DNA of 26,269 bases from a virus. Location of the stretch: positions 1 through 26,269 of IMG/VR virus record IMGVR_UViG_3300033144_003003; one strand, 5' to 3'. Of the stretch, positions 7,601-13,342 are shown one piece after another. Under the pieces are notes generated by a model. It had not been told where the DNA came from, searched no databases, and saw only the letters and a list, made by a program, of their open reading frames with translations. Positions within the stretch are counted from its first letter, which is position 1. Every line of letters starts with the position of its first letter. The translations under genes and the position numbers were made by a program.

Positions 7601-10204
7601 GGATGTAATAACCAGTGGATTCTTTGCCGATATTGTTAACTCCTGCACTTCACCAAACTGAGCAGCGGTGAGCGGGTCTAATGCAGCGTACAAGGCTGGG
7701 CCAAGTATCGCCTGTTCGCCACGACCACCCGTAATCGTCCCGCCGCCCGTCCCTCTATGGACTGCAACAGTGATCGGCTGTCCCGTTTCCGGCAATTTCC
7801 CTTCTGCATCACGTAGTACATCGGCTGCGTTCATCTCAGCCATGTGCCGCTCGGCCTTTTCAGGGGAAAAGCCTCGCCCCTCCAGCGACTCGCGCACTAT
7901 CTTGACGAATTCCGGATCGGGCGGCTCAAACTTTACCGAAGTGAATTCTGTTGTTTCAACTGCTGCTGTTGCTGGGGCTGGCTCTGGCGAAACAAGCTTT
8001 CGCACCCTCACCAAAATATCGGCGGCGGTAGCGTCGGGCTTCACCCTAAACGATATTTTCGTGCGACCCTTCGCAGCGGTCCGCTGAATGATCACCTCTC
8101 CCGATTTGGTGCGCGTGATCGACTCCACTACAGCAGTGAGATCGGAAGGCACCGCTATATCCGGTGCTGCGGCTGCGGCTGGGGTGGTGGCTGGTGCTGG
8201 TGCGACTGCGCCGGTCGAAAGGAACGGCGCCAGGGATGGGGGGATCGTGAACGGGGTCGCGCGGATAGTATTTAAGATGCGATCGCGCCCAGGGAAACTA
8301 CCACTAGCAAGCTCCTGCGATGTGGCTCCCAGCGATGATGCCTCTGCGAGTAGCTGGTTTGCGAGATTGTGGTCCACTTGCCCGCCGGCGACCACTTGTT
8401 CTTCCAGCTCTTGAGCCGCCAGCAATGCCTGGCTCGAAACTTCGAGCTGGTTGGCCTCTGCTGCGTTCAGGGTCGCTTCAAATAAGAGCAGGGCGTTTAT
8501 CGCGCGGGAGCGTTCCGGCGTTGTCTCGCTGACGGATATGTCAGACAGTTGAACCGTCTCGCCTTCTGCTCCTTCTGCCTTGCGGGCGGCTATTGCCTCG
8601 TTCATCAGCGCACGAAACTTGGCCTCATATGCCGCTGCCGCTTCCTCGCTTATATTCCGGGCAATATTATCGCGCTTCTCTGATGCGGCACGGCTAAAGG
8701 CTGGGGACTTCTTGAAATCCTTCTCTGCCTCTGCCTCCATCCTTGCTTGATCAAATTCTACTTCCGGCGCAGCTTCTGCGGCAGCTTCTGCAGCTGGTTC
8801 TGCGGCTGGTTCTGCAGCCGGCAACTCCGGCGCTTCGATGTCGGCCAGGAAACTCTGCAGATCCCCAGCTACTTCGGCGCCTTCGGCCTGTCTCTTTACG
8901 TCCAGCTCCGCATCGATCTGATCTAAGAATGTCAGCAGCCCTTGCAAGTCCAGCTGGGCCTCTAAGATGCCGGATTCCTCCTTCTCTGCTTCCGTAAGCT
9001 TGCGGCCGCGCATAACAGCCTTCCTGGCGCGGATCCGCTTGAGATCCTTCGACAGCTTCTCGGCAATACGCCTCGCGTTTGTCACCCGCTCGTCGCCGCT
9101 GACGTTTACGAGACCACCAATGCTGGCACCAGGGATCTCAGCGATCGCCTCAAGGAAAATGGGGCCGACGCGGAACTCTTCGCCTGACGCCAGCTGCGCG
9201 ACAGCTTCACCACCACCACCCCAGCCGCCCTGCGCGAGCAGTTCGGCGAATGCAGCGACAAACTTTTGTCGCCGGCCAGTGGCTTTTGCCATCAGCTTAC
9301 CGGCCGTACCAACAGCGAGTGCATCAAAGATCGCAATGGGAATACCGCGCTGCAAGCCCTTCTTGCGGCCGCGCGCCATAAGTTCCTTATTCTCAAATGC
9401 TCTGATGATCGCATCGGGATCCTCAATGTCCACGCCCTCTTCGGCCATGATATCAACGATCGCATGACTGAACTCCAGAGTGCCACTGAATGCACCTATC
9501 GTAATCGGCACACCAAGAGGACCAAGGCGCTTGCCGAATGTGCCGGCCACAACGATACCTGGAGCAAACTGCGCAAGGCTCTCGGATAGCGTTTCTGTGA
9601 GCACTTGAACAGGCGCTTGGCGGAATGCCTCGACTGTCTCTTTAAGGGTCTTCGCCTGTCCGGTCGCAATGGTGGCTGGCGCTGCGGCAATCTTCGGATC
9701 CTCGACCAAGGCAGTGACCGTTGCGAGATCCTGTGCAGCTGCCGTTCCTGGCCGGCCAAGGGCAGACGCCAGCGCGCCTTCAAGAATGGCAGTTGCCTGG
9801 GAGACCCGCAAAGAACCGCGCGCCACCGATCTAGTCACAGTGCCGATCGATAATTTAGTGAACCGTTCGCCGGTCTCCTCATCGATGACGGAGGCAATCT
9901 CCGGATCCCGCGACTTAACGTGCTTCCGAATCAAACTCTGACGCTTGAGCGTTTGGTCGACCTTCTGAGCCAGCCGGAACGCAAGGGAACCTTCGTCTGC
10001 GACAGGCGGCGGGCCTAACTCTGGCACCGCGACATGCGCGCGCTTGATCAGATCAAGGCGATCGAAGTCCGCTCCATATTTTTCTGCGAAAACTCGCTCA
10101 GTATCCCTAAGCCAATTCTGCGCAACCTGTCGCTGCTGTGCGGGCGGTAGTCCTTGGTATGAGGGATCCTGCCGAACATCCTCAAACGGTATCGCTTCGG
10201 GCAC
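1658..10204 (-). CDS. Giant multidomain polyvalent ejection protein (about 2,848 aa)
   Basis: I place the start at GTG 10204: GGGAGG lies just upstream and the preceding TGA is one base away. The frame is open to 10243 (GTG), which would overlap the previous gene by 38 bases. Order of regions (approximate residues): helical N-terminus; hydrophobic Gly-rich segments 210-240, 285-305 and 322-368; coiled coil and PAAE linker 377-485; ADP-ribosyltransferase-like region 805-965 (VHRG at 815-818, then GPALYAALDPLTAAQFGEV); ParB-like region 1108-1205 (NQEGIHRALAAEQLG); coiled coil 1218-1295; Ala-Pro linker 1410-1433; possible sliding-clamp-like region 1560-1753; metallopeptidase with H1874-E-I-G-H1878; C-terminal LPD38-type region about 2340-2725 (NPVRDTITAG, FNASIQGN); basic coiled-coil tail. 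This is the architecture of phage 'polyvalent proteins', thought to enter the host with the DNA. At roughly 300 kDa it occupies the slot of T7 gp15/gp16 or the N4 virion RNA polymerase. No lytic transglycosylase or polymerase motif was seen. Confidence 0.85.
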   Translation of the reverse strand: MPEAIPFEDVRQDPSYQGLPPAQQRQVAQNWLRDTERVFAEKYGADFDRLDLIKRAHVAVPELGPPPVADEGSLAFRLAQKVDQTLKRQSLIRKHVKSRDPEIASVIDEETGERFTKLSIGTVTRSVARGSLRVSQATAILEGALASALGRPGTAAAQDLATVTALVEDPKIAAAPATIATGQAKTLKETVEAFRQAPVQVLTETLSESLAQFAPGIVVAGTFGKRLGPLGVPITIGAFSGTLEFSHAIVDIMAEEGVDIEDPDAIIRAFENKELMARGRKKGLQRGIPIAIFDALAVGTAGKLMAKATGRRQKFVAAFAELLAQGGWGGGGEAVAQLASGEEFRVGPIFLEAIAEIPGASIGGLVNVSGDERVTNARRIAEKLSKDLKRIRARKAVMRGRKLTEAEKEESGILEAQLDLQGLLTFLDQIDAELDVKRQAEGAEVAGDLQSFLADIEAPELPAAEPAAEPAAEAAAEAAPEVEFDQARMEAEAEKDFKKSPAFSRAASEKRDNIARNISEEAAAAYEAKFRALMNEAIAARKAEGAEGETVQLSDISVSETTPERSRAINALLLFEATLNAAEANQLEVSSQALLAAQELEEQVVAGGQVDHNLANQLLAEASSLGATSQELASGSFPGRDRILNTIRATPFTIPPSLAPFLSTGAVAPAPATTPAAAAAPDIAVPSDLTAVVESITRTKSGEVIIQRTAAKGRTKISFRVKPDATAADILVRVRKLVSPEPAPATAAVETTEFTSVKFEPPDPEFVKIVRESLEGRGFSPEKAERHMAEMNAADVLRDAEGKLPETGQPITVAVHRGTGGGTITGGRGEQAILGPALYAALDPLTAAQFGEVQELTISAKNPLVITSDQNAIEQIPELEDLINIGLDSEVGSPEANAARDKARAAIIAAGHDAVIIMFPQQADVSFDGEGSVKRLRRVFGDSQVIGLDVDEAPAAPAPSGVVATMASIDVLKLPNFGLGASVPMAILHFRALQAYAGENGLTIKPATLELADALEGRINAGEDVADGEVNSLSLEFKFVAEQIEGVGRSKLVDLVDLQQFTVPVFAEAAAAPRFSVRDRGTAKEGDTVEGFGTIREESGATPNDKEFITGGGELRLMAPAEYLRLVSEAFSRQGFDGEQQLDIRRQDQAGMERSLGNLRNNEAEVLSLTIRDGSVNQEGIHRALAAEQLGLEAVPVIFADERVAGEVETAAPAAETAQQRLAANSRRFAELRHERDILVAEQQAVINDQTKAVDTDRLAEISRQIEAIDASLAELREAGAALDVEAVDEIAEELEDFDTLITPSEAIAAAAAKSLNKKQLRAGKIKNAFEFDGDLHVAVNEGTVDNDRMIQVYRLIPLEDYDGSVFESLEEKLNLGELDEVPLGIYHGIGVKRGKTDFVLDGPAITMKTGEAAVAPAAPAAPAAPAAPSPLPSRAAETARAGTARRKAMVAFVDKAVDEAIAAGPDGEGVITIEVPNDGTFMVKNDELALEQFRENVKKTSRKAGKDTRETVDTPTGPKSVVTRRAPVLGGFAALVSEKPSKAKKGALLKVPKLGKLGRVEAEIKKVIKKLLSDDGSAKIVSDFHRDSKGRLVVSDGYKAIFVYPSKGQTFKKQPTDNDSSVQAGLKNLEEMIARTGESVGKFNTAQAWEILAQAAAVVERGTRAADVALYIAKDGTLAAKANGLETGEQSAYESSNIEGATYIGSVNAQNMLELLGTMRQVGVDEVSISKTDSMFQLFSDVADGILVRTQISDAEVDESFTGETFEKEERAKTDKTIDEMNVRAALPGTLAELVPYPILGHLPNEKETNKSIRKMRKELEKQFGFKLAIGKVRAKNVLGFFRRGIIIDKERGYKESHEIRSKTYGDMHTVAHEIGHGIDKVLGIRESIGTFFDDELAPLGEKTAGGSMDPKKLRIEGIAEFYRIYVTNEPAARKAAPAYHQYFTELIGHAQMDQAVMVHRRQMLAIQRMSPMERGMADIAWDPRQPTSLRDTWQDFQIHWLDDLFPLKQAVNEIYEGGKIKMSADFYKMERMMGGSVDYGSTWVDNGVQDLAGNQLSKEGLGSLLRDVHKAKLTVQYQTYLKSRREVQDLGPRGLVTPENLATAHAIVRDFERDFGKQAAEWNARLRDYTDAMLEALVVENVITDAERNTILRLNSAYVPFHRLLDRTVGADNRGKGGKKGTPSPLAAITKGAEETVIPPFEALLQNTYTFAHAVFRQRTMLAIAKAAEVPGMGVFIAEQEPPPLRPSNVMIKEIIKELKRYRIKAKRQKIKKFRLLLEEDGEVIEVGTRAGEIDPDLILNIFNKTGRFSDNERIMTIVVDGKRRFYEMHDAAMYDSLTRSHPAISQLQVNIFIQAARILRSGATLVPNFIIRNPVRDTITAGIQSESGFIPFWDTFGGLAQIMLNTDAYRAFKASGAGQSTFAAQDRKEVQKSLKKATENRVQKILGSTIKNPIEGMRFMSDVMENSTRVGEFLKAHKKGLRENMSEREARAYAGFEARNVTTDFQRGGTTARAFNRVAAFFNASIQGNLRAVEKFKEDPISWISHTIVYVTTPSIVFFALMKDDEEYQEIPEWEKRAYWHFRFPGYDGIGRIPKPHTYGFLGGTSITQVLSHFWNNDRANMGDLGDSIEGIGADAAFSIMPTGVMPLLEVYADYDFFRQKNIVSDWDAKLPPPQQANPWNSDISRLIGKWTNTSPAKIDHLIYGYTAGMGRKATELVDFAIDPENNTLNAPDLLGLSVFISSNPRGSSQSIVNLYELRDSIQGVDAQIKVARSPDERKRLRRQNRDLLLQKGRINRAVDDLSKRWAKINLIYENDRMTSAEKRTRLDLQYENIVRVSRRALRLE

Positions 10205-10205
10205 A

Positions 10206-11777
10206 TCACCCTCCCTGGGAGGCGCCCGCGTCTCCACGAGCACCCGCGTCTCCAGGACTGCCAGGGGGCAATCCTATTCTAAGCTTGTCTGCTTCCTGCA
10301 GGCCGGCGCCGCCACTGGCGTTGCCCAGCAACTCTCCACGGACCGAGTTTATGAGCTGGGCCTGCGTAGTCTTGTCCTCACGACTAAACTCCTCAAACGT
10401 GATCAGTTCTTCATCAAGCATCCCGCGAGACACAAGAATTTTAAAAGCGCGCCTGCGTTGATCCAGTGTTAGCGTGTCAAAGAAGGCTGTCGCTCCGATC
10501 GTCGGCGTTGGCTTGGCTGCGGCCTTGGCCTTCTCCTGTGCCGCGAACTGAACCAATGCTGTCCGCTCTGCGAGCTTTCTTCCCTCCACCATGGCGGTGA
10601 GTCGCTTCTCCAGTTCTTGGTTGATCGGGTTATTGTCCATCATCTTACCGATAAAATCTTCAAGCGGCATGATGACCTGCTGCGCATGCCCATTGTCATC
10701 GATGTCATTCACAGTGATTGAGGCATCGCGGAAAGAGGACACGCCTTCAGTGCCAATCTGTAGTGGCTGAATAATCGCATCAAAGAAACCAGCCTGCCGC
10801 GCCAATCCCTCCAGTTGCTCCTTCAAGAGCTGCGAGCCTTCGCTGTTAATCGTGCCGGCGCGCTCCCGTCTGACCGCATCAAAATATCCATGGCCAAGCG
10901 CCAACTCGTTCCTGGGCGGACTATTGACAGGCCAAGCGTTGATGATCTCCGTGCCTTCATTATGTGCGTCAACCTTGGTGAAGCCTGCGGTAATGGCGCG
11001 CGTAGTGAATCCCGCTAAGGCAATCCCCTCACCATCATCGGCTCCAGCCGCCTCGGCCAATTCAACAGCTGTTTCTTCAGCCCACTTCCTCATTGCTTCG
11101 TGCTTGATCGTCATGAAGTTTTCCAGGTTGATCTCTTCATCGATCGTGCCTTCGACGTTACGGATACGAGTGCGATCAGCCGTGATGAAAAGCCCATACT
11201 GATTGGCAAGGCGATCGGCGGCATCACCGCTACTGCGGGCACCACCAGGGAAATCGGACTCCCCCTCAAAGACATCGCCCTCACGGAAGATCAATTCAGC
11301 AAGCGCGTCCATGACAATCACCATCTCGCCGTGCGGTGTACCCTGTATCCTTTCGACGGTTTTATCAGTCAGGAGGTGCGCCGCGTTTTTCTTTTTCATC
11401 GTTTCGTGAACGAACCCAAGACTCTGCTGCTTTGAGTTATTCATCGCAATCGTAATGTCTTTATCAAGTGCAGCATTCTTGTCGTTGAATCTGAGCATGT
11501 CGGCGTCACGCTCTAGCTTATCAACCGCGTATTCTTCTGTCCGCAGGATGAGATCTTGACGGCGCTTCTGCTGCTTGCGCTTCGCAGACAGTTCGTCGCG
11601 GCGAAAGAGCAAGTCGTTGATGCCCTGACCGGCGGTGAATCCCCCTGGCCCCTGCTCTATCGTCAGGGCAATGGGGATAGCGGTCTCGACCACGCCTTGA
11701 GTGACATCACCCACTGCGCCAAGAAAGTTCTTCAGCCCCGACACTGCCCTGCTCCCTACTGTTGGATCACTAGCCAT
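10206..11777 (-). CDS. Internal virion (ejection) protein, collagen-like C-terminus (523 aa)
   Basis: ATG at 11777 overlaps the preceding stop by eight bases (ATGGCTAG) and has GGAGG nine bases upstream. The protein is largely alpha-helical, with a Gly/hydrophobic N-terminus (FLGAVGDVTQGVVETAIPIAL) and a basic, coiled-coil-prone stretch around residues 65-130 (ELSAKRKQQKRRQ onward). A C-terminal helical segment contains DTLTLDQRRRAFKILVSRGM. The last residues are collagen-like (GSPGDAGARGDAGASQGG), encoded by an imperfect 18-base tandem repeat. Size, helical character and position directly before the giant protein suggest an internal core or ejection protein comparable in role, not in sequence, to T7 gp15. 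No enzymatic motif was seen. The giant gene starts one base after this stop. Confidence 0.68.
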   Translation of the reverse strand: MASDPTVGSRAVSGLKNFLGAVGDVTQGVVETAIPIALTIEQGPGGFTAGQGINDLLFRRDELSAKRKQQKRRQDLILRTEEYAVDKLERDADMLRFNDKNAALDKDITIAMNNSKQQSLGFVHETMKKKNAAHLLTDKTVERIQGTPHGEMVIVMDALAELIFREGDVFEGESDFPGGARSSGDAADRLANQYGLFITADRTRIRNVEGTIDEEINLENFMTIKHEAMRKWAEETAVELAEAAGADDGEGIALAGFTTRAITAGFTKVDAHNEGTEIINAWPVNSPPRNELALGHGYFDAVRRERAGTINSEGSQLLKEQLEGLARQAGFFDAIIQPLQIGTEGVSSFRDASITVNDIDDNGHAQQVIMPLEDFIGKMMDNNPINQELEKRLTAMVEGRKLAERTALVQFAAQEKAKAAAKPTPTIGATAFFDTLTLDQRRRAFKILVSRGMLDEELITFEEFSREDKTTQAQLINSVRGELLGNASGGAGLQEADKLRIGLPPGSPGDAGARGDAGASQGG

Positions 11778-12399
11778 TTAATTGTTCCTCCAATGCATCT
11801 TGGAAGGTACGGACCCGCATGGTGCCGTCTTCCTGCTCAATAAAACCGACAGGCGCTCGACGGGGCGCTTGCGACTGGACAACGCCACCTTGCGGAACCT
11901 GCGTTGGTTCACCCTCCAGAAAATTGACCAGCCCGCGCGTTTGTTCGATGCTCTTGATCGTCGCCTGTACTCCGCGAGCAGTCTTCGCTGCGGTGCCAGT
12001 TCCGGTCGTGGCGCCTGGAGTGCCGGCGATCCCAGTGACAACACCCTTGCCGGCCTGCAGTACTGTACCCAAAGCCGAAGGCGGGGGTGCACCGGGGGTG
12101 CCAGCTGTACCCGAAGGCGGTGGTGCGCCGGGGGTGCCAGCAACGCCCTTTCCGCCACCAAGCCCCGCCGCTCCTTTAGCTGCTGCCGTTCCGGCTCCCG
12201 CCGGCGCTGCCGCTGCTGCCGCTGCCGGCGCTGCTGCCGCTGCCGGCGCTGCTGCCGTTCCGGCCGCTGCCGCCGGCGCTGCTGCCGGCCCAGCGGACAC
12301 CGCTGCCGTCGCCGCTGTCGTCGCCGCCGTCGCAGTCCCAGTCGCCGTCGCCGTCGCCGCCGCCGAAGTGACTTGAAGTATGCCTGCTAATGGACCCAT
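11770..12399 (-). CDS. Ala/Pro/Gly-rich low-complexity virion-associated protein (209 aa)
   Basis: ATG at 12399 has GGAGG seven bases upstream and overlaps the acetyltransferase-like gene by 13 bases. Residues 10-75 are nearly all Ala, Thr, Pro and Gly. A collagen-like part follows with GTPGAPPPS twice, 12 residues apart. Only the last 60 or so residues look like a normal domain (QATIKSIEQTRGLVNFLEG and EEDGTMRVRTFQDALEEQL-type acidic helix). The stop overlaps the next start (ATGGCTAG). The ribosome-binding site and the coherent C-terminus argue that it is translated, but the repetitive DNA leaves competing frames open on the other strand. It probably provides a flexible linker or stalk for the ejection apparatus; this is inference from composition and position. 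Confidence 0.6.
   Translation of the reverse strand: MGPLAGILQVTSAAATATATGTATAATTAATAAVSAGPAAAPAAAAGTAAAPAAAAAPAAAAAAAPAGAGTAAAKGAAGLGGGKGVAGTPGAPPPSGTAGTPGAPPPSALGTVLQAGKGVVTGIAGTPGATTGTGTAAKTARGVQATIKSIEQTRGLVNFLEGEPTQVPQGGVVQSQAPRRAPVGFIEQEDGTMRVRTFQDALEEQLNG
12075..12141. repeat. Tandem imperfect 31-bp direct repeat (period 36)
   Basis: Copies at 12075-12105 and 12111-12141 differ at two positions. They encode the two GTPGAPPPS collagen-like units of the Ala/Pro/Gly-rich protein. The repeat is in frame (36 bases = 12 residues), so gain or loss of a unit would lengthen or shorten the linker. Confidence 0.8.
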
Positions 12400-12869
12400 T
12401 CTAATGCCTCCATGAGTGAGCAGGGAACATCCACGCCATTGCGGGTGTAGATCCCCCGAATTGTTCCTGTTTTCTTGTAGCCCAACCGGTCCGCGAACCC
12501 GTGTATGCGGCGGTTAGTTTCGGGCAATAATAGGATGACCTGCTCATAGTCGGCGTCAGCCTTAACCCTTTCGATTGACAGCTTGGCCGCTTCCAGTGTG
12601 GGGGTTCCCCAGAACTGCCGGAAGATCGATATATGTCCTTCGATCTGAAAGTCGCTGAAGTACGTTGCGTAACAAAGGCCCATCGGCTTGCCGTCCGTGA
12701 CCGGACAGTAGTAATAGTCCGTTCCCATAAGCCAGCGGTCGATCCGGTTAAACATCCCCGCAGGTGTCCGATCATCATCATCAAGCTGCCGCTGAATGTA
12801 ATCAACAGCGAGCGTATTCCATATGTAATTGATGCCATCGTCATTCTTTGGCACCTCCATGATTTCCAT
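12387..12869 (-). CDS. GNAT-like acetyltransferase-fold protein in ejection cassette (160 aa)
   Basis: ATG at 12869 overlaps the previous stop by one base (TAATG). The protein has the length and order of a GNAT fold: N-terminal helix with VPKNDDGINYIWNTLAV, central strands (DYYYCPVTDGKPMGLCYATYF), a helix resembling the acetyl-CoA-binding region (GTPTLEAAKLSIERVKA), then ILLLPETNRRIHGFADRLGYKKTG, where 'N+RI+.fa+rLGYk.tG' is a typical GNAT ending. The usual Q/R-x-x-G-x-G/A loop is not clear, so catalysis is uncertain. Comparable GNAT-like or DUF2824 proteins sit among injection or internal proteins of P22-like and related podoviruses. A structural or ejection role is therefore as likely as enzymatic modification of a host target. 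Confidence 0.7.
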   Translation of the reverse strand: MEIMEVPKNDDGINYIWNTLAVDYIQRQLDDDDRTPAGMFNRIDRWLMGTDYYYCPVTDGKPMGLCYATYFSDFQIEGHISIFRQFWGTPTLEAAKLSIERVKADADYEQVILLLPETNRRIHGFADRLGYKKTGTIRGIYTRNGVDVPCSLMEALEWVH

Positions 12870-13330
12870 TAGGTAAAGAGACCCTTGATGCCCCCTGGCT
12901 CCGTGGTCACGTTCTGTGTGATCGGCGCGGCCGTAGTCGCCTGCGGTGATTGTTGCAGACTAAAGGCAAGCAGCTGGTTGCGCTGATTGATGTTCTGCAA
13001 AAAGGCTTGATTCGATACCTCGGCAGCTGACTGCGCGCGCGCTACCTCAAGTCCGACCAACCCCTGCTGCTGCAAGCCGCCAGTGACGCCGCGTCGCGCC
13101 AAGCTGCGCTGCAGATCCGCAGAGCCGGCCTGGAAGGCGCGCTGCACGTTTGCTAAACCAACTTGCGCCAGTTCAGCGGTTTGGCCGAAGCCTTCAGCCG
13201 CTTCCACTCCTGCCTGCAGTTGCGGGAGAATGAACGAGCGAAACAGATTCTCTCTGCTCTTGAGTATCTTCGCCTGCTCAATTGAAAGAGTCGTTTCGCG
13301 GGCGCGTGTTTTACTTGATCCGGATCCCAT
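12869..13330 (-). CDS. Small internal virion protein, T7 gp14-like in size and context (153 aa)
   Basis: ATG at 13330 has a strong AAGGAGG site seven bases upstream, immediately after the nozzle gene's stop. The sequence starts with a Gly/Ser/basic tail (MGSGSSKTRARET). A long amphipathic helical region follows, rich in Ala, Gln and Leu (LPQLQAGVEAAEGFGQTAEL, SLARRGVTGGLQQQGLVGLE, LAFSLQQSPQA). It ends in a short flexible segment (EPGGIKGLFT). The length, helical Ala/Gln-rich content and position directly after the tail nozzle match the smallest ejection protein of podoviruses, which crosses the outer membrane or lines the translocation channel. There is no signal peptide or enzyme motif. The assignment rests on composition and gene order. 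Confidence 0.62.
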   Translation of the reverse strand: MGSGSSKTRARETTLSIEQAKILKSRENLFRSFILPQLQAGVEAAEGFGQTAELAQVGLANVQRAFQAGSADLQRSLARRGVTGGLQQQGLVGLEVARAQSAAEVSNQAFLQNINQRNQLLAFSLQQSPQATTAAPITQNVTTEPGGIKGLFT

Positions 13331-13342
13331 TTTATTGCCTCC

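Noticed and set aside
11782-12390. Two long plus-strand frames (about 202 and 185 codons)
   Set aside because: They are antisense to the Ala/Pro/Gly-rich gene; GC-rich triplet repeats keep all frames open. Products are Arg/Cys or Ala/Pro runs without start signals.
12401-12844. 147-codon minus-strand frame within the acetyltransferase-like gene
   Set aside because: A GGAGG happens to precede its ATG, but the composition is not protein-like and the overlapping GNAT-like frame is better supported.
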